From: Paenibacillus puerhi
Lineage (GTDB): Bacteria; Bacillota; Bacilli; Paenibacillales; NBRC-103111
Length of the DNA: 64,000 nt
NCBI RefSeq assembly: GCF_009846885.1
Contig: NZ_WUWM01000001.1
Coordinates: forward strand, 186,001-250,000
Direction of reading: 5' to 3'
The first letter of the stretch is position 1. Each line of letters begins with the position of its first letter. Of this stretch, positions 26,382 to 36,706 are shown one piece after another. A program made the position numbers and the translations under genes. Under the pieces are notes generated by a model, which was given only the letters and a program-made list of their open reading frames with translations, was not told where the DNA came from and did no database searches.

Positions 26382-27788
26382 GTGAACCAGATGCATATCG
26401 TCGTCGCGGGTTTAAATTATCGTACGGCACCCGTGTCTATTCGTGAACAATTTACATTCGCCGAAGGTGATCTACCATTGGCGCTGCAAGAGCTTAAAGC
26501 AACTAGGAGCGTGATGGAATGTGTTATCGTGGGCACCTGTAACCGCACGGAATTGTATGTGGCGGTCGACACGCAGCAGCTGTGCGCCCATCACTTGAGA
26601 TCCTTTATAGAAAAATGGTTCCATGTGCCCAAAGAGCAATTCAACAAGCATCTGTATATCTACGAGCACGACAAGGCTATCGAGCACCTGCTTCGCGTAA
26701 CCAGCGGACTGGATTCGATGGTGATCGGCGAAACTCAGATTCTGGGCCAGGTGCGGGAAGCTTTCCTTCTGGCCCAGCGGCTGAAGACGACCGGCGTGCT
26801 GTTCAATACCTTGTTCAAACAAGCGGTCACGATGGCAAAGCGGGCTCATTTCGAAACCGGGATCGGCGATAATCCCGTTTCTGTCAGCTACGCGGCGGTG
26901 GAGCTTGGCAAACGGATTTTCGGCAGCTACGAGAACAAGAAGGTGCTTATCATCGGCGCAGGCAAGATGAGCGAGCTTACCGTAAAGCATCTCTGTAGCA
27001 GCGGCGCCAGCAAGGTGACGGTGATCAACCGTACCTTAAGCCGTGCCACAGAGCTGGCGGAACGCTTCGGAGGCGTGGCAAGCACCATGGACAAGCTGGG
27101 GACTCATCTGGAGGAAGCGGATATCGTCATCAGCTCGACCGGCTCGGCAGGCTACGTGCTGACCGCCGAGCAAGTATCCTGTATTTTGCAGCGGCGCAGG
27201 TCGCGACCGCTGTTTATGATGGATATTGCTGTCCCTCGCGATCTGGACCCCCGGCTCGGCGAGATGCCGAATGTATTCCTGTACGACATTGACAACTTAC
27301 AATCGTTGGTGAATGCCCATATGGAAGAGAGACATAAAGCGGCTGTCCAGATTGAAGAGATGATCAAGACCGAGATGGTTGCGTTCGAGCAGTGGTCCAA
27401 GACGCTGGGGATCAGCCCGGTTATTCAGGCCCTGCAATCCAAGGCTTCCGTCATTCATGAGGAAACGATGGAAAGCCTGATGAAGAAGCTGCCTGAGCTG
27501 GACGAGCGTGAATTGAAAGTCATCAGCAAATTAACCAAGAGCATCGTTAACCAGATGCTGCGCGATCCGATAGTCCGCATCAAAGAAATGGCCGCAGAGC
27601 GTCACGGGGATGAGGCGCTGGATATGTTCACGAAAATCTTCGCTCTTGAGGAGCAATTGGATGGGCAGAAGCGGGCGGAGCAGGAGCTGCGGCAGCGGGA
27701 AGCGGAGGCCGCGCAGGAGCGTGCCAAAGAAGACATACTTGCCAAGGTGCGAGTAGCCGTGCCCGGCGATTTGCTGGCCAAGGCCTGA
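26382..27788 (+). CDS. hemA: Glutamyl-tRNA reductase
   Basis: A 468-residue NADPH enzyme making glutamate-1-semialdehyde, the committed step of C5 haem synthesis. The active-site Cys53 is in VGTCNRTELY; a Rossmann domain (VLIIGAGKMSE, about 190) and a C-terminal helical dimerisation domain follow, with a charged Gln/Glu/Arg-rich extension at the end. I favour the GTG at 26382, 4 to 5 bases after GGAGGAGGGGG, over the ATG at 26391, which is 13 bases away. It heads the tetrapyrrole cluster. Confidence 0.95.
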   Translation: MNQMHIVVAGLNYRTAPVSIREQFTFAEGDLPLALQELKATRSVMECVIVGTCNRTELYVAVDTQQLCAHHLRSFIEKWFHVPKEQFNKHLYIYEHDKAIEHLLRVTSGLDSMVIGETQILGQVREAFLLAQRLKTTGVLFNTLFKQAVTMAKRAHFETGIGDNPVSVSYAAVELGKRIFGSYENKKVLIIGAGKMSELTVKHLCSSGASKVTVINRTLSRATELAERFGGVASTMDKLGTHLEEADIVISSTGSAGYVLTAEQVSCILQRRRSRPLFMMDIAVPRDLDPRLGEMPNVFLYDIDNLQSLVNAHMEERHKAAVQIEEMIKTEMVAFEQWSKTLGISPVIQALQSKASVIHEETMESLMKKLPELDERELKVISKLTKSIVNQMLRDPIVRIKEMAAERHGDEALDMFTKIFALEEQLDGQKRAEQELRQREAEAAQERAKEDILAKVRVAVPGDLLAKA

Positions 27789-27805
27789 TCCGGAAAGGAA
27801 AGACC

Positions 27806-28630
27806 ATGGTCATGCAAACCTGGTTTTATGATGCGATACTGTATATGTATGCCCTGAGCCTCCTGTTTTACTTCGCGGATTTCACCAATCCGAATCGAAG
27901 GGCCAAACGGATGGGGACAGGGTTGCTTCTTTTTGTATGGGTATTTCAAACGGGTTATCTTGCCTACAGCCTGACCTCTCATTCCAGCATGTCGGCATTT
28001 TCTATGTTTGAGACTTTATTTATATTTGCTTGGCTGCTAGTGACAGTATCGCTTGCCGTCAGCCGTTTTTTTCGGATCGAGCTGTTTGTGTTTTTCGTGA
28101 ATGTGCTTGGTTTTTCGGTACTGGCGCTGAATATGTTCTCCGAGCCGGGCTTGTCGCCGGCGCTCTCGCATTGGAATATTAAGGACGAGCTCTTATTTAT
28201 CCATATTTCGCTGGCGGCGGCCGGCTATGCGGCCTTTGTCGTGTCGGCGGTTTTCTCGGGGATGTACTTGTTCCTGCACCGTAAGCTGAAGGAGAAGCAG
28301 TGGACGCAGCAGATGCAGCGATTGCCTAGCCTGGAGCGGATGGATCACTTTGCGTTCGTAGCGGTCCTGATCGGCGCCCCTCTCATGCTCCTGACGATCT
28401 CTCTCGGGATTGTCTGGATCTCAATCCAAGGGGATTACGCCCTGTACCTGGACCCGAAGGTGCTGAACTCCTGGTTTGTTCTGCTGGCGTATGTGTTTTA
28501 TCTGTTCCAACGCATGCTGCTGAAGTCGCCGGGGAACAGACTGGCCTTGTGGAATCTGGCGGCTTTTACGATCATGCTGATCAACTTCATCCTGACTAAC
28601 TATTACTCGACCTTTCATCAGTGGTCGTAG
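27806..28630 (+). CDS. hemX: HemX / cytochrome c assembly (CcsA-type) membrane protein
   Basis: A 274-residue integral membrane protein with about eight transmembrane helices, of the CcsA/CcmC-like superfamily. In Bacillus, HemX sits at this position and lowers the cellular amount of glutamyl-tRNA reductase. A conserved histidine (FIHISLAAAGYA) sits in one of the helices. AAAGGAAAG precedes the ATG 17 bases after the hemA stop. The gene overlaps the upstream region of the next gene, so co-transcription is clear. Confidence 0.9.
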   Translation: MVMQTWFYDAILYMYALSLLFYFADFTNPNRRAKRMGTGLLLFVWVFQTGYLAYSLTSHSSMSAFSMFETLFIFAWLLVTVSLAVSRFFRIELFVFFVNVLGFSVLALNMFSEPGLSPALSHWNIKDELLFIHISLAAAGYAAFVVSAVFSGMYLFLHRKLKEKQWTQQMQRLPSLERMDHFAFVAVLIGAPLMLLTISLGIVWISIQGDYALYLDPKVLNSWFVLLAYVFYLFQRMLLKSPGNRLALWNLAAFTIMLINFILTNYYSTFHQWS

Positions 28631-28647
28631 GGAGAGCGGGAAGAGCG

Positions 28648-29352
28648 ATGACGCGATTATATCCGGTCATGCTGCAGCTGGAAGGGAAGCGCTGTTGTAT
28701 CATAGGAGGCGGACGCGTGGCCCAGCGCAAGGCAGCGGGCCTGCTGGAGGCAGGAGCGGCCGTGACGGTGATTAGCCCTCAGGTGACGCCGGAGCTGGAG
28801 AGGCTTGCCGGAGAGGGCTCTCTGCAGCTGGTGAGACAGGTGTTTATGCGCGGGATGTCCGAAGTAAAGGGCGCGGCATTGTTGTTTGCGGCGACCGACG
28901 ATGCGGCCGTCAATGCGGCCGTACGCGAGGAAGGCGCTGCGCAAGGAATCTGGGTCAATGGAGCCGATGAAGCGGATCATGGTGACTTCCTGCTGCCCGC
29001 CGTGCTGCGGCAGGGCCGGCTTACCATCTCCGTATCCACCGGAGGAGCCAGCCCGGGCTTGTCGAGGCTCGTACGCAATGAGCTTCAGGGATGGCTGGAC
29101 GACGGGTATGAAGCTTACCTGGATCTAATGCTGGAGCTCCGGCTGGCCGTACAGCAGCTGGTGTCCGACACGGAAGTGCGGCAGAAGATATTCCGCTCCA
29201 TGCTGGAGTGGGATTTACGCGCACGCTTGAGAGACGGCCGAGGCTGGCCGCAGCGGCTGCAGGATGAACTGCTGGAGCGTTTGCGCCGCGATCCGACGCC
29301 GGAAGGCGTACGCCGTATCGGGGCATGGATGGAAGAGGTTGACAATACATAA
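28648..29352 (+). CDS. Precorrin-2 dehydrogenase / sirohydrochlorin ferrochelatase (Met8/YlnF-like)
   Basis: A 234-residue NAD-dependent enzyme of siroheme synthesis: a Rossmann domain with [14 protein letters not shown] (about 20-33) followed by the helical dimerisation domain with [15 protein letters not shown] and [11 protein letters not shown]. It oxidises precorrin-2 to sirohydrochlorin and may insert iron. The ATG at 28648 follows GGGAAGAG; a GTG at 28621 inside hemX is less likely. Its position inside the haem operon ties siroheme to the same transcript as the methyltransferase half of the CobA-HemD fusion. Confidence 0.9.
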   Translation: MTRLYPVMLQLEGKRCCIIGGGRVAQRKAAGLLEAGAAVTVISPQVTPELERLAGEGSLQLVRQVFMRGMSEVKGAALLFAATDDAAVNAAVREEGAAQGIWVNGADEADHGDFLLPAVLRQGRLTISVSTGGASPGLSRLVRNELQGWLDDGYEAYLDLMLELRLAVQQLVSDTEVRQKIFRSMLEWDLRARLRDGRGWPQRLQDELLERLRRDPTPEGVRRIGAWMEEVDNT

Positions 29353-29369
29353 GCGGGGAGCGATCAGAT

Positions 29370-30317
29370 ATGCGGACAATCGTAGTGGGAACGAGACAAA
29401 GCGCGCTTGCCTTAACGCAGACCGGGCAAGTGATCGAGCACTTGCGGAAGCTTTGTGCAGAGCATGGGATCGAGGCGGAGTTCGAGTTGAAGAAGATTGT
29501 GACCAAGGGCGACCGTATTCTGGATGTCACGCTGTCCAAGGTTGGAGGCAAGGGGCTATTTGTTAAAGAGATCGAGCAGGCGCTGCTGGACGGAGACGTG
29601 GACCTCGCTGTGCACAGCATGAAGGACATGCCCTTCGAGCTGCCGGATGGACTTGTAGTCGGAGCGGTACCTGAGCGTGAGGACCCGCGGGATTGCTTGA
29701 TTATGCGTGACGGCTACAGCATTGACGACCTGCCGAAGGGTGCGAAGGTCGGAACGAGCAGTTTGCGTAGAGCAAGTCAGCTGCAGCACTACCGTCCCGA
29801 TCTCGTGATCGAGCCGATACGGGGCAATATCGATTCAAGGCTTCGCAAGCTTGAAACGGAGGGCTTTGACGCTATTCTGCTTGCAGGCGCGGGGCTGCAC
29901 CGCATCGGCTGGCATGACCGCATATCCGCTTACCTGGAGCCCGAGCTGTGCTTGCCTGCGGTTGGTCAGGGCGCGCTCTGCATCGAGTGCCGCAGCGATG
30001 ACGATTTCGTATTGGCACTGCTGGCCAAATACCGCCATGAGGCGACGGCGATCGCGGTCGAAGCGGAACGCAGCTTCCTCGGGAAGCTGAACGGCGGCTG
30101 CCAGGTGCCGATCGGGGCCTATGCCAAGCTGACGGGAGAAGCAGGCAGCGACGGACGTCCGCGCATCGAGCTGACGGGGATGGTCGCCTCGCCGGACGGG
30201 AAGAACATGCTCAAGGAGACGATGTACGGAGCGGATCCGGTCGTATTGGGCTTAAGTCTTGCGGAAACGCTGATCGGCCGAGGAGCGGCCGAGCTCCTGG
30301 ATGCCGCAAGGGAATAA
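29370..30317 (+). CDS. hemC: Porphobilinogen deaminase (hydroxymethylbilane synthase)
   Basis: A 315-residue cytosolic enzyme condensing four porphobilinogens. Substrate and cofactor residues are present: VGTRQSALA at the N-terminus, LRRASQL, and Cys244 in [11 protein letters not shown], which carries the dipyrromethane cofactor. GGGGAGCGATC precedes the ATG. The next gene starts 119 bases later with no clear terminator, so transcription probably continues. Confidence 0.97.
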   Translation: MRTIVVGTRQSALALTQTGQVIEHLRKLCAEHGIEAEFELKKIVTKGDRILDVTLSKVGGKGLFVKEIEQALLDGDVDLAVHSMKDMPFELPDGLVVGAVPEREDPRDCLIMRDGYSIDDLPKGAKVGTSSLRRASQLQHYRPDLVIEPIRGNIDSRLRKLETEGFDAILLAGAGLHRIGWHDRISAYLEPELCLPAVGQGALCIECRSDDDFVLALLAKYRHEATAIAVEAERSFLGKLNGGCQVPIGAYAKLTGEAGSDGRPRIELTGMVASPDGKNMLKETMYGADPVVLGLSLAETLIGRGAAELLDAARE

Positions 30318-30436
30318 CAGGGAATGCCTCCGGCTTGCCTCGCGGACAGGCTATCGCCTTCCGCCGGGTTGACGGTAAAGTAAAGAGGATCTAATGGGTG
30401 GCTGAGAATATGGACAGGGTAAGGGGAGAAGCGTTT

Positions 30437-31972
30437 ATGAGCAAGGTGACCGTTTATTTGGTAGGAGCAGGTCCCGGTGACCCGAAGCTCATTACGCTGC
30501 GCGGTCTGGAGGCTATCCAGCGGGCTGATGTCGTCGTCTACGACCGGCTGGCCAATCCGCGGCTGCTCCGGCATATGAAGCCGGGAGCAGAGAAAATATT
30601 CGTCGGCAAGCTGCCCGACAAGCACATGATGAAGCAGGAGGAGATCAACCAGCTGCTGGTGGATCTTGCGCTTCAAGGCAAAACCGTCACTCGCCTCAAG
30701 GGAGGGGACCCCAGCGTATTCGGACGCGTGGGAGAAGAAGCCGAGCTGCTAGCCGATAATGGCATTCCTTTCGAAATCGTGCCAGGCATAACGTCGGCCA
30801 TCGCCGTGCCGGCGTATGCAGGCATCCCGGTGACGCACCGAGACTTTACGTCTTCGTTCTCGATCGTCACCGGACATGAATACAAGAACAAAACCTATTC
30901 GAGCGTCAATTGGCCTAATGTAGCGCAAGCTTCCGGCACGCTGATTTTTCTGATGGGAGTCGCCAATCTGGAGACAATCTGCGCCCAACTGGTGGAGGGA
31001 GGCAAATCTCCCGATACTCCGGTCGCCCTGATCCGCTGGGGAACCTGGATGGAGCAGGAGACGCTGACCGGCACCTTGACCGATATCGTAGAGAAGGTCA
31101 GGACGGCGGGCTTCCAATCGCCGGCTGTCACCATCGTCGGCGAGGTCGTCAAGCTGCGCAGCAAGCTCGCCTGGTTCGAGAAGAAGCCGCTGTTCGGGCG
31201 GCGTATCCTAGTGACAAGGGCGCGCAGCCAGGCAAGCGTGCTGGTCGGCCAGATCGAGGAACGCGGCGGGGAGGCTGTCGAGTTTCCGGTGATCCGTACG
31301 CAGCCTCCGACCGGGCAGGAGGCTCAGGAGGCCCGGGATCAAGCGCTGGAGAATTTGCACACCTTTGACTGGGTCATCTTTACCAGCGTGAATGGCGTAG
31401 AGGCTTTCTTCGACCGGTTGAAGGAGCTGCGCCGGGATATCCGTTCCCTCGCCGGGGCTAGGCTCATGGCAGTAGGACCCAAGACAGCCGCTGCGCTGGA
31501 GGCAAGAGGGCTGTTCGTCGAAGCCATCCCGCCGGTATATCAAGGGGAGGCGCTGTTCGAGACGCTGGCGCCCCGACTGCAGCCAGGGGAGCGTGTGCTG
31601 CTGGCTACGGCCGACATCGCTCGTACGACGCTGCCTGACAAGCTCAAGGAGCACGGGATGGATGTCGTCAAAATCGATATCTACGAGAATGTGCTGGAGA
31701 CAGACGGCGGGGATGAAGTGCTTGGCCTGCTGCGCCAGGGCATGATTCATATTATTACGTTCACCAGCTCCTCGACCGTCACCAATCTGGTGCAGGCGTT
31801 GAAGCGTCTCGGAGTGGAGGAGCCGCTGGAGCTGCTGCAGGGCTGCCAGATCGCCTGTATCGGGCCGCTGACGGCTCAGACGGCCGAGAAGCTAGGGCTA
31901 AGGGTTGATTATATGGCTGAGGAAGCGACGGTGGACTCGCTGGTACTCAGCATGCTCGGGGAGCAATCCTGA
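30437..31972 (+). CDS. cobA-hemD: CobA-HemD fusion: uroporphyrinogen-III C-methyltransferase and uroporphyrinogen-III synthase
   Basis: A 511-residue bifunctional protein. Residues 1 to about 245 form the SAM-dependent SUMT domain (VGAGPGDPKLIT at 9-20, GGDPSVFGR, and VTHRDFTSSFSIVTGH). Residues about 250-511 form the HemD domain, with a split Rossmann-like fold and FTSVNGVEAFF and FTSSSTVTNL landmarks. The first domain diverts uroporphyrinogen III to precorrin-2 and siroheme; the second makes uroporphyrinogen III. AAGGGGAGAAG precedes the ATG at 30437; earlier in-frame starts lack a ribosome site. Confidence 0.95.
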   Translation: MSKVTVYLVGAGPGDPKLITLRGLEAIQRADVVVYDRLANPRLLRHMKPGAEKIFVGKLPDKHMMKQEEINQLLVDLALQGKTVTRLKGGDPSVFGRVGEEAELLADNGIPFEIVPGITSAIAVPAYAGIPVTHRDFTSSFSIVTGHEYKNKTYSSVNWPNVAQASGTLIFLMGVANLETICAQLVEGGKSPDTPVALIRWGTWMEQETLTGTLTDIVEKVRTAGFQSPAVTIVGEVVKLRSKLAWFEKKPLFGRRILVTRARSQASVLVGQIEERGGEAVEFPVIRTQPPTGQEAQEARDQALENLHTFDWVIFTSVNGVEAFFDRLKELRRDIRSLAGARLMAVGPKTAAALEARGLFVEAIPPVYQGEALFETLAPRLQPGERVLLATADIARTTLPDKLKEHGMDVVKIDIYENVLETDGGDEVLGLLRQGMIHIITFTSSSTVTNLVQALKRLGVEEPLELLQGCQIACIGPLTAQTAEKLGLRVDYMAEEATVDSLVLSMLGEQS

Positions 31973-32009
31973 CGATAAGCAGAATGGATAGGCTAGGAGG
32001 AGAAGGATC

Positions 32010-33002
32010 ATGAGTTTTCCCATCGTAAGAAACCGCCGGCTGCGTGCATCGGCTGCTATGCGCAATCTGGTTCGCGAGCATGCCGTATCGGTGAATGACT
32101 TGATCTACCCGATCTTCGTCACGCATGGCGCGAACGTTCTGAATGAAATCCCCTCGATGCCGGGGGTGTATCACTATTCGCTTGATCGGCTGGAGGAAGA
32201 GATCCGCGAGGTCGTGTCGCTAGGGATCCAGGCCGTGCTGTTGTTCGGGGTTCCTCACGAGAAGGATGCCCATGGCAGCTCCGCGTATGATCCTAACGGA
32301 ATCGTGCAGCAAGCGACGAGGCGGATTAAGCAATGGGCTCCCGACCTGCTAGTCGTGGCGGATACGTGCCTGTGCCAGTTTACCGACCACGGCCATTGCG
32401 GAGTGGTTCATGTTGATCAGGCTAAGGGTACCGCCGACGTCCGGAACGATCCTTCGCTGGAGCTGTTGACCAAAGCGGCCGTGTCGCAAGCAGAGGCGGG
32501 GGCGGATATTATCGCGCCTTCCAACATGATGGACGGCTTCGTATATGCTATCCGTCAAGGGCTGGACGCTGCCGGCTATGAGCATGTGCCGATCATGTCC
32601 TATTCGGTGAAGTACGCGTCGTCCTTCTACGGGCCCTTCCGCGACGCCGCTCATTCGACGCCGCAGTTCGGTGACCGCAGGACGTACCAGATGGACCCGG
32701 CCAACGCCCGGGAAGCTCTTCGCGAAGCGGAGAGCGACATAGCGGAAGGCGCTGACTTCCTGATGGTGAAGCCCGCGCTGGCTTACATGGATGTGCTGCG
32801 CATGCTTCGCGACCGGTATGACCTGCCTCTTGTCGCGTATAACGTAAGCGCCGAGTACTCCATGGTGAAGGCAGCTGCCGCCCAGGGCTGGATCGATGAA
32901 AGATCGATTGTGCTCGAAACGATGGTTGGCTTCAAGCGTGCGGGGGCGGATTTAATCATTACGTATTTTGCCAAAGATATCGTCCGTTGGCTGCAAGCCT
33001 AG
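32010..33002 (+). CDS. hemB: Delta-aminolevulinic acid dehydratase (porphobilinogen synthase)
   Basis: A 330-residue TIM-barrel enzyme. Cys120, Cys122 and Cys130 in DTCLC...HGHC mark the zinc-dependent form. Schiff-base lysines are Lys201 ([12 protein letters not shown]) and Lys254 ([10 protein letters not shown]). GGAGGAGAAGG precedes the ATG. It ends the hemA-X-C-D-B unit; a terminator follows. Confidence 0.97.
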   Translation: MSFPIVRNRRLRASAAMRNLVREHAVSVNDLIYPIFVTHGANVLNEIPSMPGVYHYSLDRLEEEIREVVSLGIQAVLLFGVPHEKDAHGSSAYDPNGIVQQATRRIKQWAPDLLVVADTCLCQFTDHGHCGVVHVDQAKGTADVRNDPSLELLTKAAVSQAEAGADIIAPSNMMDGFVYAIRQGLDAAGYEHVPIMSYSVKYASSFYGPFRDAAHSTPQFGDRRTYQMDPANAREALREAESDIAEGADFLMVKPALAYMDVLRMLRDRYDLPLVAYNVSAEYSMVKAAAAQGWIDERSIVLETMVGFKRAGADLIITYFAKDIVRWLQA

Positions 33003-33014
33003 ACGCTTTCGCTC

Positions 33015-33053
33015 AGGCATTCTGCCCCCTTCGAGGAGACAGGATGCCTTTTT
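33015..33053 (+). terminator. Terminator after hemB
   Basis: A 10-bp stem with one G-U pair (33015-33024 with 33040-33049), then TTTT. Confidence 0.75.
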
Positions 33054-33130
33054 CCCGTTCCGGACGGGGGACTTTAGACCTTGCCGGGAGGCGATGTCAA
33101 ACTTTTGTCGGAAACAAAGGCCTCCACGCG

Positions 33131-33159
33131 TTGTTACCCGATTCCAAATAGGGCATAAT
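33131..33159 (+). promoter_or_regulatory. Sigma-A promoter for hemE-hemH-hemY
   Basis: TTGTTA and CATAAT with a 17-base spacer, 42 bases before hemE. Confidence 0.65.
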
Positions 33160-33201
33160 GGTAGGTATAGCTTGGAAGTATGCGGAAAAGAGGATGCATC
33201 T

Positions 33202-34275
33202 ATGAGTTATAATGATCTGTTTATTCGTGCTTGTAAACGTGAGCCTGTCTCTGAACTGCCGGTCTGGTACATGCGGCAGGCGGGAAGGTACGATCCGGAC
33301 TACAGGAAAATTAAGGAAAAATACAGCCTGCTCGAAATCTGTAAGCAGCCTGAGCTGGCGGCCGAAGTTACGCTGATGCCGGTGAAGAAGCTCGGAGTGG
33401 ATGCAGCGATTCTGTATTCCGATATTATGAATCCGGTAGCCTCGATAGGCATTGACTTCGATATCGTGCAGAACGTCGGGCCGGTGATCGATAATCCGAT
33501 CCGTACGGCGGCTGATGTGGAGCGGCTTCGTCCGATCCAGGTAGAGGCCGATCTGTCTCATGTGATCCGTACGATCGAGCTGCTGGCGGCCGATCTGAAG
33601 GTGCCGTTGATTACGTTTGCGGGAGCGCCGTTCACCATCGCGAGCTATCTGATCGAAGGAAGACCGTCCAAGAGCTATATTCGGACCAAGTCGCTGATGT
33701 ACGGCGAACCGAAGGTATGGTTTCAGTTGATGGATAAGCTTGGCGATATGGTCATCACGTATTTGAAAGCCCATGTCGCCTCGGGCGCGAAAGCGTTCCA
33801 GGTGTTCGACAGTTGGGTAGGCGCCCTGTCGCCGGCAGACTTCCGGGTGTTCGTGCTGCCGACGATGCGCCGCATCTTCAGCGAGCTGAGCCACCTGGAC
33901 GTGCCGAAAATTTATTTTCCGGGCGTGGCCTCCGGGGAGCTGCTCCCTGAGCTGCAAGGCCTTCAAGCTGACGTGATCGGTCTGGACTGGCGCGTATCGA
34001 TTGCCGAGGGCAGACGCCGCCTGGGCCACAACTATGCGGTACAGGGCAATCTCGATCCGTTCGTGCTGACCGCGCCGATGTCCTTCATCAAGGAACAGGC
34101 GAAAGCGATTATCGACCAGGGGGTCCAAGAGCCCGGCTACGTGTTCAACCTGGGACACGGCCTGTTCCCTGAGGCCTCGCTGGATAAGCTCAAGGAACTG
34201 ACGGACTTTGTGCACGACTACTCCAGGCAAGCGCTGAAGGAGCAGGCTACTATCAACCAAGGGAGCGGCGCTTAA
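33202..34275 (+). CDS. hemE: Uroporphyrinogen decarboxylase
   Basis: A 357-residue TIM-barrel enzyme that removes four carboxyls to give coproporphyrinogen III. The substrate-site signature PVWYMRQAGRYDP (about 20-32) and FAGAPFTIASYLIEG are complete. AAGAGG lies about 9 bases before the ATG at 33202, and the frame continues upstream without another ribosome site. The next gene starts one base after its stop. Confidence 0.97.
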   Translation: MSYNDLFIRACKREPVSELPVWYMRQAGRYDPDYRKIKEKYSLLEICKQPELAAEVTLMPVKKLGVDAAILYSDIMNPVASIGIDFDIVQNVGPVIDNPIRTAADVERLRPIQVEADLSHVIRTIELLAADLKVPLITFAGAPFTIASYLIEGRPSKSYIRTKSLMYGEPKVWFQLMDKLGDMVITYLKAHVASGAKAFQVFDSWVGALSPADFRVFVLPTMRRIFSELSHLDVPKIYFPGVASGELLPELQGLQADVIGLDWRVSIAEGRRRLGHNYAVQGNLDPFVLTAPMSFIKEQAKAIIDQGVQEPGYVFNLGHGLFPEASLDKLKELTDFVHDYSRQALKEQATINQGSGA

Positions 34276-34276
34276 T

Positions 34277-35242
34277 ATGAGCGATCAGTCGATCCATCGA
34301 ACGAGCGGGCGGAAAGTCGGCGTGCTGGTCATGTCCTACGGTACGCCGGAGAGTATCGAGCAAGTCGAAGCTTACTATACCCATATAAGGCGGGGCAATC
34401 CCCCGTCGCCTGAGCAGCTGAAGGACTTGACGGACCGGTATGAGGCGATTGTCGGAGGCGTATTTCCGCTCCGGGAAAATACGGATAAGCAGGTCAAGGC
34501 GCTGGAAACCAAGCTGAATGAGACCTACCCGCATGCTTCGTTTGTCTGCTACCAAGGACTTAAGCATGCGTCCCCCTTCATCGAGGACGGCGTCGAACGC
34601 ATGGCGGCGGACGGCATCACGGAAGCGGTAGGCGTCGTACTCGCGCCACATTATTCGATCATGAGCGTTGGCGGATACATCAAGAGGGCTCAGGAGAAAG
34701 CAAGCGAGCTGGGCTTGAAGATGAGCTTTGTGCGAAGCTACCACCTGCATCCTAAGCTGATCGAAGCGTTGGCGATCCGGGTGGAGGAAGCGCTGTCCCG
34801 CTTCGAAGGGGCAGACAAGGATAAGGTGCTGGTCCTGTTTACCGCTCATAGTCTCCCGGAGAAGATTCTGGAGATGAAGGACCCTTATCCGGAGCAACTG
34901 CTCGAGACATCCCGGGCAGTCGCCGAACGTGCAGGCATCGCGCGCTGGCAGTTCGGCTGGCAGAGCGCCGGCCAAACGGGAGTGCCGTGGCTTGGACCGG
35001 ATCTGCTGGACGTGCTGAGAACGGTGAAGCAGGAAAACCGGGCCGAGCATGTGCTCGTCTGTCCGGTAGGCTTCGTATCGGATCATCTGGAAGTGCTGTA
35101 CGATCTGGATATTGAAGCGCAGCATACAGCAAGGGAGCTGGGCATTCATCTGGAACGCACGCGCTCGCTCAACACGGACCCGCTCTACATGGAGACCTTG
35201 AGCGACGTTGTCTATGCGCAGGCGTTCGCCGAAGAGAGATGA
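34277..35242 (+). CDS. hemH: Coproporphyrin III / protoporphyrin ferrochelatase
   Basis: A 321-residue monomeric ferrochelatase of the Gram-positive type, inserting ferrous iron into coproporphyrin III. The metal-site His191 (FTAHSLPEK) and Glu272 (DHLEVLYDLDIEA) match Bacillus His183 and Glu264. AAGGGAG lies within the hemE end. Its stop is overlapped by a possible ATG of hemY. Confidence 0.96.
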   Translation: MSDQSIHRTSGRKVGVLVMSYGTPESIEQVEAYYTHIRRGNPPSPEQLKDLTDRYEAIVGGVFPLRENTDKQVKALETKLNETYPHASFVCYQGLKHASPFIEDGVERMAADGITEAVGVVLAPHYSIMSVGGYIKRAQEKASELGLKMSFVRSYHLHPKLIEALAIRVEEALSRFEGADKDKVLVLFTAHSLPEKILEMKDPYPEQLLETSRAVAERAGIARWQFGWQSAGQTGVPWLGPDLLDVLRTVKQENRAEHVLVCPVGFVSDHLEVLYDLDIEAQHTARELGIHLERTRSLNTDPLYMETLSDVVYAQAFAEER

Positions 35243-35247
35243 CGACT

Positions 35248-36699
35248 ATGGAAACGACTCCTAGGCGAGCAGCCATTATCGGAGGAGGCATTACCGGTCT
35301 TAGCGCTGCTTACTATCTGAAAAAGCAGATGGAAGCCGATGGCGTTCCTTACCAAATTACGATATATGAGAAAAGCGACTCCTTCGGAGGCAAGATCAAG
35401 ACGCTTCACCGGGACGGCTTCGTTATCGAACGGGGACCGGATTCGTTCCTGGCCCGAAAGCCGGCTATAGTGGAGCTTGCCCGGGAGCTCGGACTTGAGG
35501 ATTGCCTGACAGGGACGAATCCGAATGCGAAGAAAACGTATATCCTGTCCGGAGGGAAGCTGCATCGCATGCCCCCCGGGCTGATGCTCGGCATACCTAC
35601 TCAGCTGGGGCCGTTTATGCGGACAGGCCTGCTGTCGGCGAAAGGCAAGGCGAGAGCGGCTCTCGATCTGGTGCTGCCCAAGCGGACTTCACCGGAAGAC
35701 GAGTCGCTGGGCTCCTTTCTGGAGCGTAGGCTTGGCCGAGAGGTGCTGTCCCAGATTGCCGAGCCGCTGCTGGCCGGCATTTATGCAGGGGATACGTATG
35801 CGCTTAGCTTGAAGGGGACCTTTCCTCAGTTTCATAGCATCGAGCAAAAGCATCGCAGTCTGATTCTGGGCATGATGAAAAACCGCAAGGAAGGCGGCGA
35901 GGAGAGCCGTACGCTGCCGGAGGCGGCCAAAAACACGACCTTCTTGACGTTCAAGGACGGTCTGGAGACGATCGTACACGGCCTGATCGATGCCTTGGAC
36001 AATGTGCGTTTCGTGAAAGGCTGCGGCATCTCTTCCGTGACGCCTTCAAGGGAGGGCTACCGGCTTGTCCGGGAGGACGGTGAGGCCGATGAGACGGACG
36101 GCGTGATCGTAACGCTGCCGGCCTACGCGATGGCCGGAGTGCTGGAAGACGCGGCTTCCGAGGCTGCGGCCGAGCTTAGAGCCATTGAGCATGTGTCCGT
36201 GGCCAATGTCGTATTGGCTTTCGATGAAAGCGATCTGAAGGAGAAGCTTGATGGGAGCGGCTTCGTCGTGTCGAGAGGGGAAGAAAGATTTATTACGGCA
36301 TGTACCTGGACCTCGGTCAAATGGCTGCATACCGCTCCCCACGGCAAAGTGCTGCTGCGCTGCTATGTAGGCCGTTCGGGGGATGACCGGTGGATGCATA
36401 TGACCGAGGATGAGGTCATTCGGGCCGTTCGCAAAGATCTGAAGGAAACGATGGGGCTCTCGGCAGAACCGCTCTTTACCGAGATGACGCCGCTGATGCG
36501 GTCTATGCCGCAATATCCGGTCGGTCACCTGGAACGGATAAAGCGTGTGCGCGCCGAGCTGGCTTCGGGCCTGCCCGGCGTCTTGGCGACCGGAGCCGCC
36601 TTCTACGGGGTAGGACTGCCGGACTGCATCAGACAAGGCAAGGAGACAGGGCTGGAGCTGGCGAAGAAACTAAAGGCTTCCAGCACGTCCGGCGGATAG
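35248..36699 (+). CDS. hemY: Coproporphyrinogen III / protoporphyrinogen oxidase
   Basis: A 483-residue FAD-dependent oxidase (oxygen-dependent HemY/CgoX type). The dinucleotide fold IIGGGITGLSAAYYL is at 10-24; GPDSFLARKP and the C-terminal FAD segment YGVGLPDCIRQG are present. In Gram-positives this enzyme acts on coproporphyrinogen III before iron insertion. The ATG at 35248 is 9 bases after GAAGAGAG; the ATG at 35239 overlaps the hemH stop but has no spacing. It converges with the crp-like gene with only 7 bases between stops. Confidence 0.94.
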   Translation: METTPRRAAIIGGGITGLSAAYYLKKQMEADGVPYQITIYEKSDSFGGKIKTLHRDGFVIERGPDSFLARKPAIVELARELGLEDCLTGTNPNAKKTYILSGGKLHRMPPGLMLGIPTQLGPFMRTGLLSAKGKARAALDLVLPKRTSPEDESLGSFLERRLGREVLSQIAEPLLAGIYAGDTYALSLKGTFPQFHSIEQKHRSLILGMMKNRKEGGEESRTLPEAAKNTTFLTFKDGLETIVHGLIDALDNVRFVKGCGISSVTPSREGYRLVREDGEADETDGVIVTLPAYAMAGVLEDAASEAAAELRAIEHVSVANVVLAFDESDLKEKLDGSGFVVSRGEERFITACTWTSVKWLHTAPHGKVLLRCYVGRSGDDRWMHMTEDEVIRAVRKDLKETMGLSAEPLFTEMTPLMRSMPQYPVGHLERIKRVRAELASGLPGVLATGAAFYGVGLPDCIRQGKETGLELAKKLKASSTSGG

Positions 36700-36706
36700 A
36701 GAACGG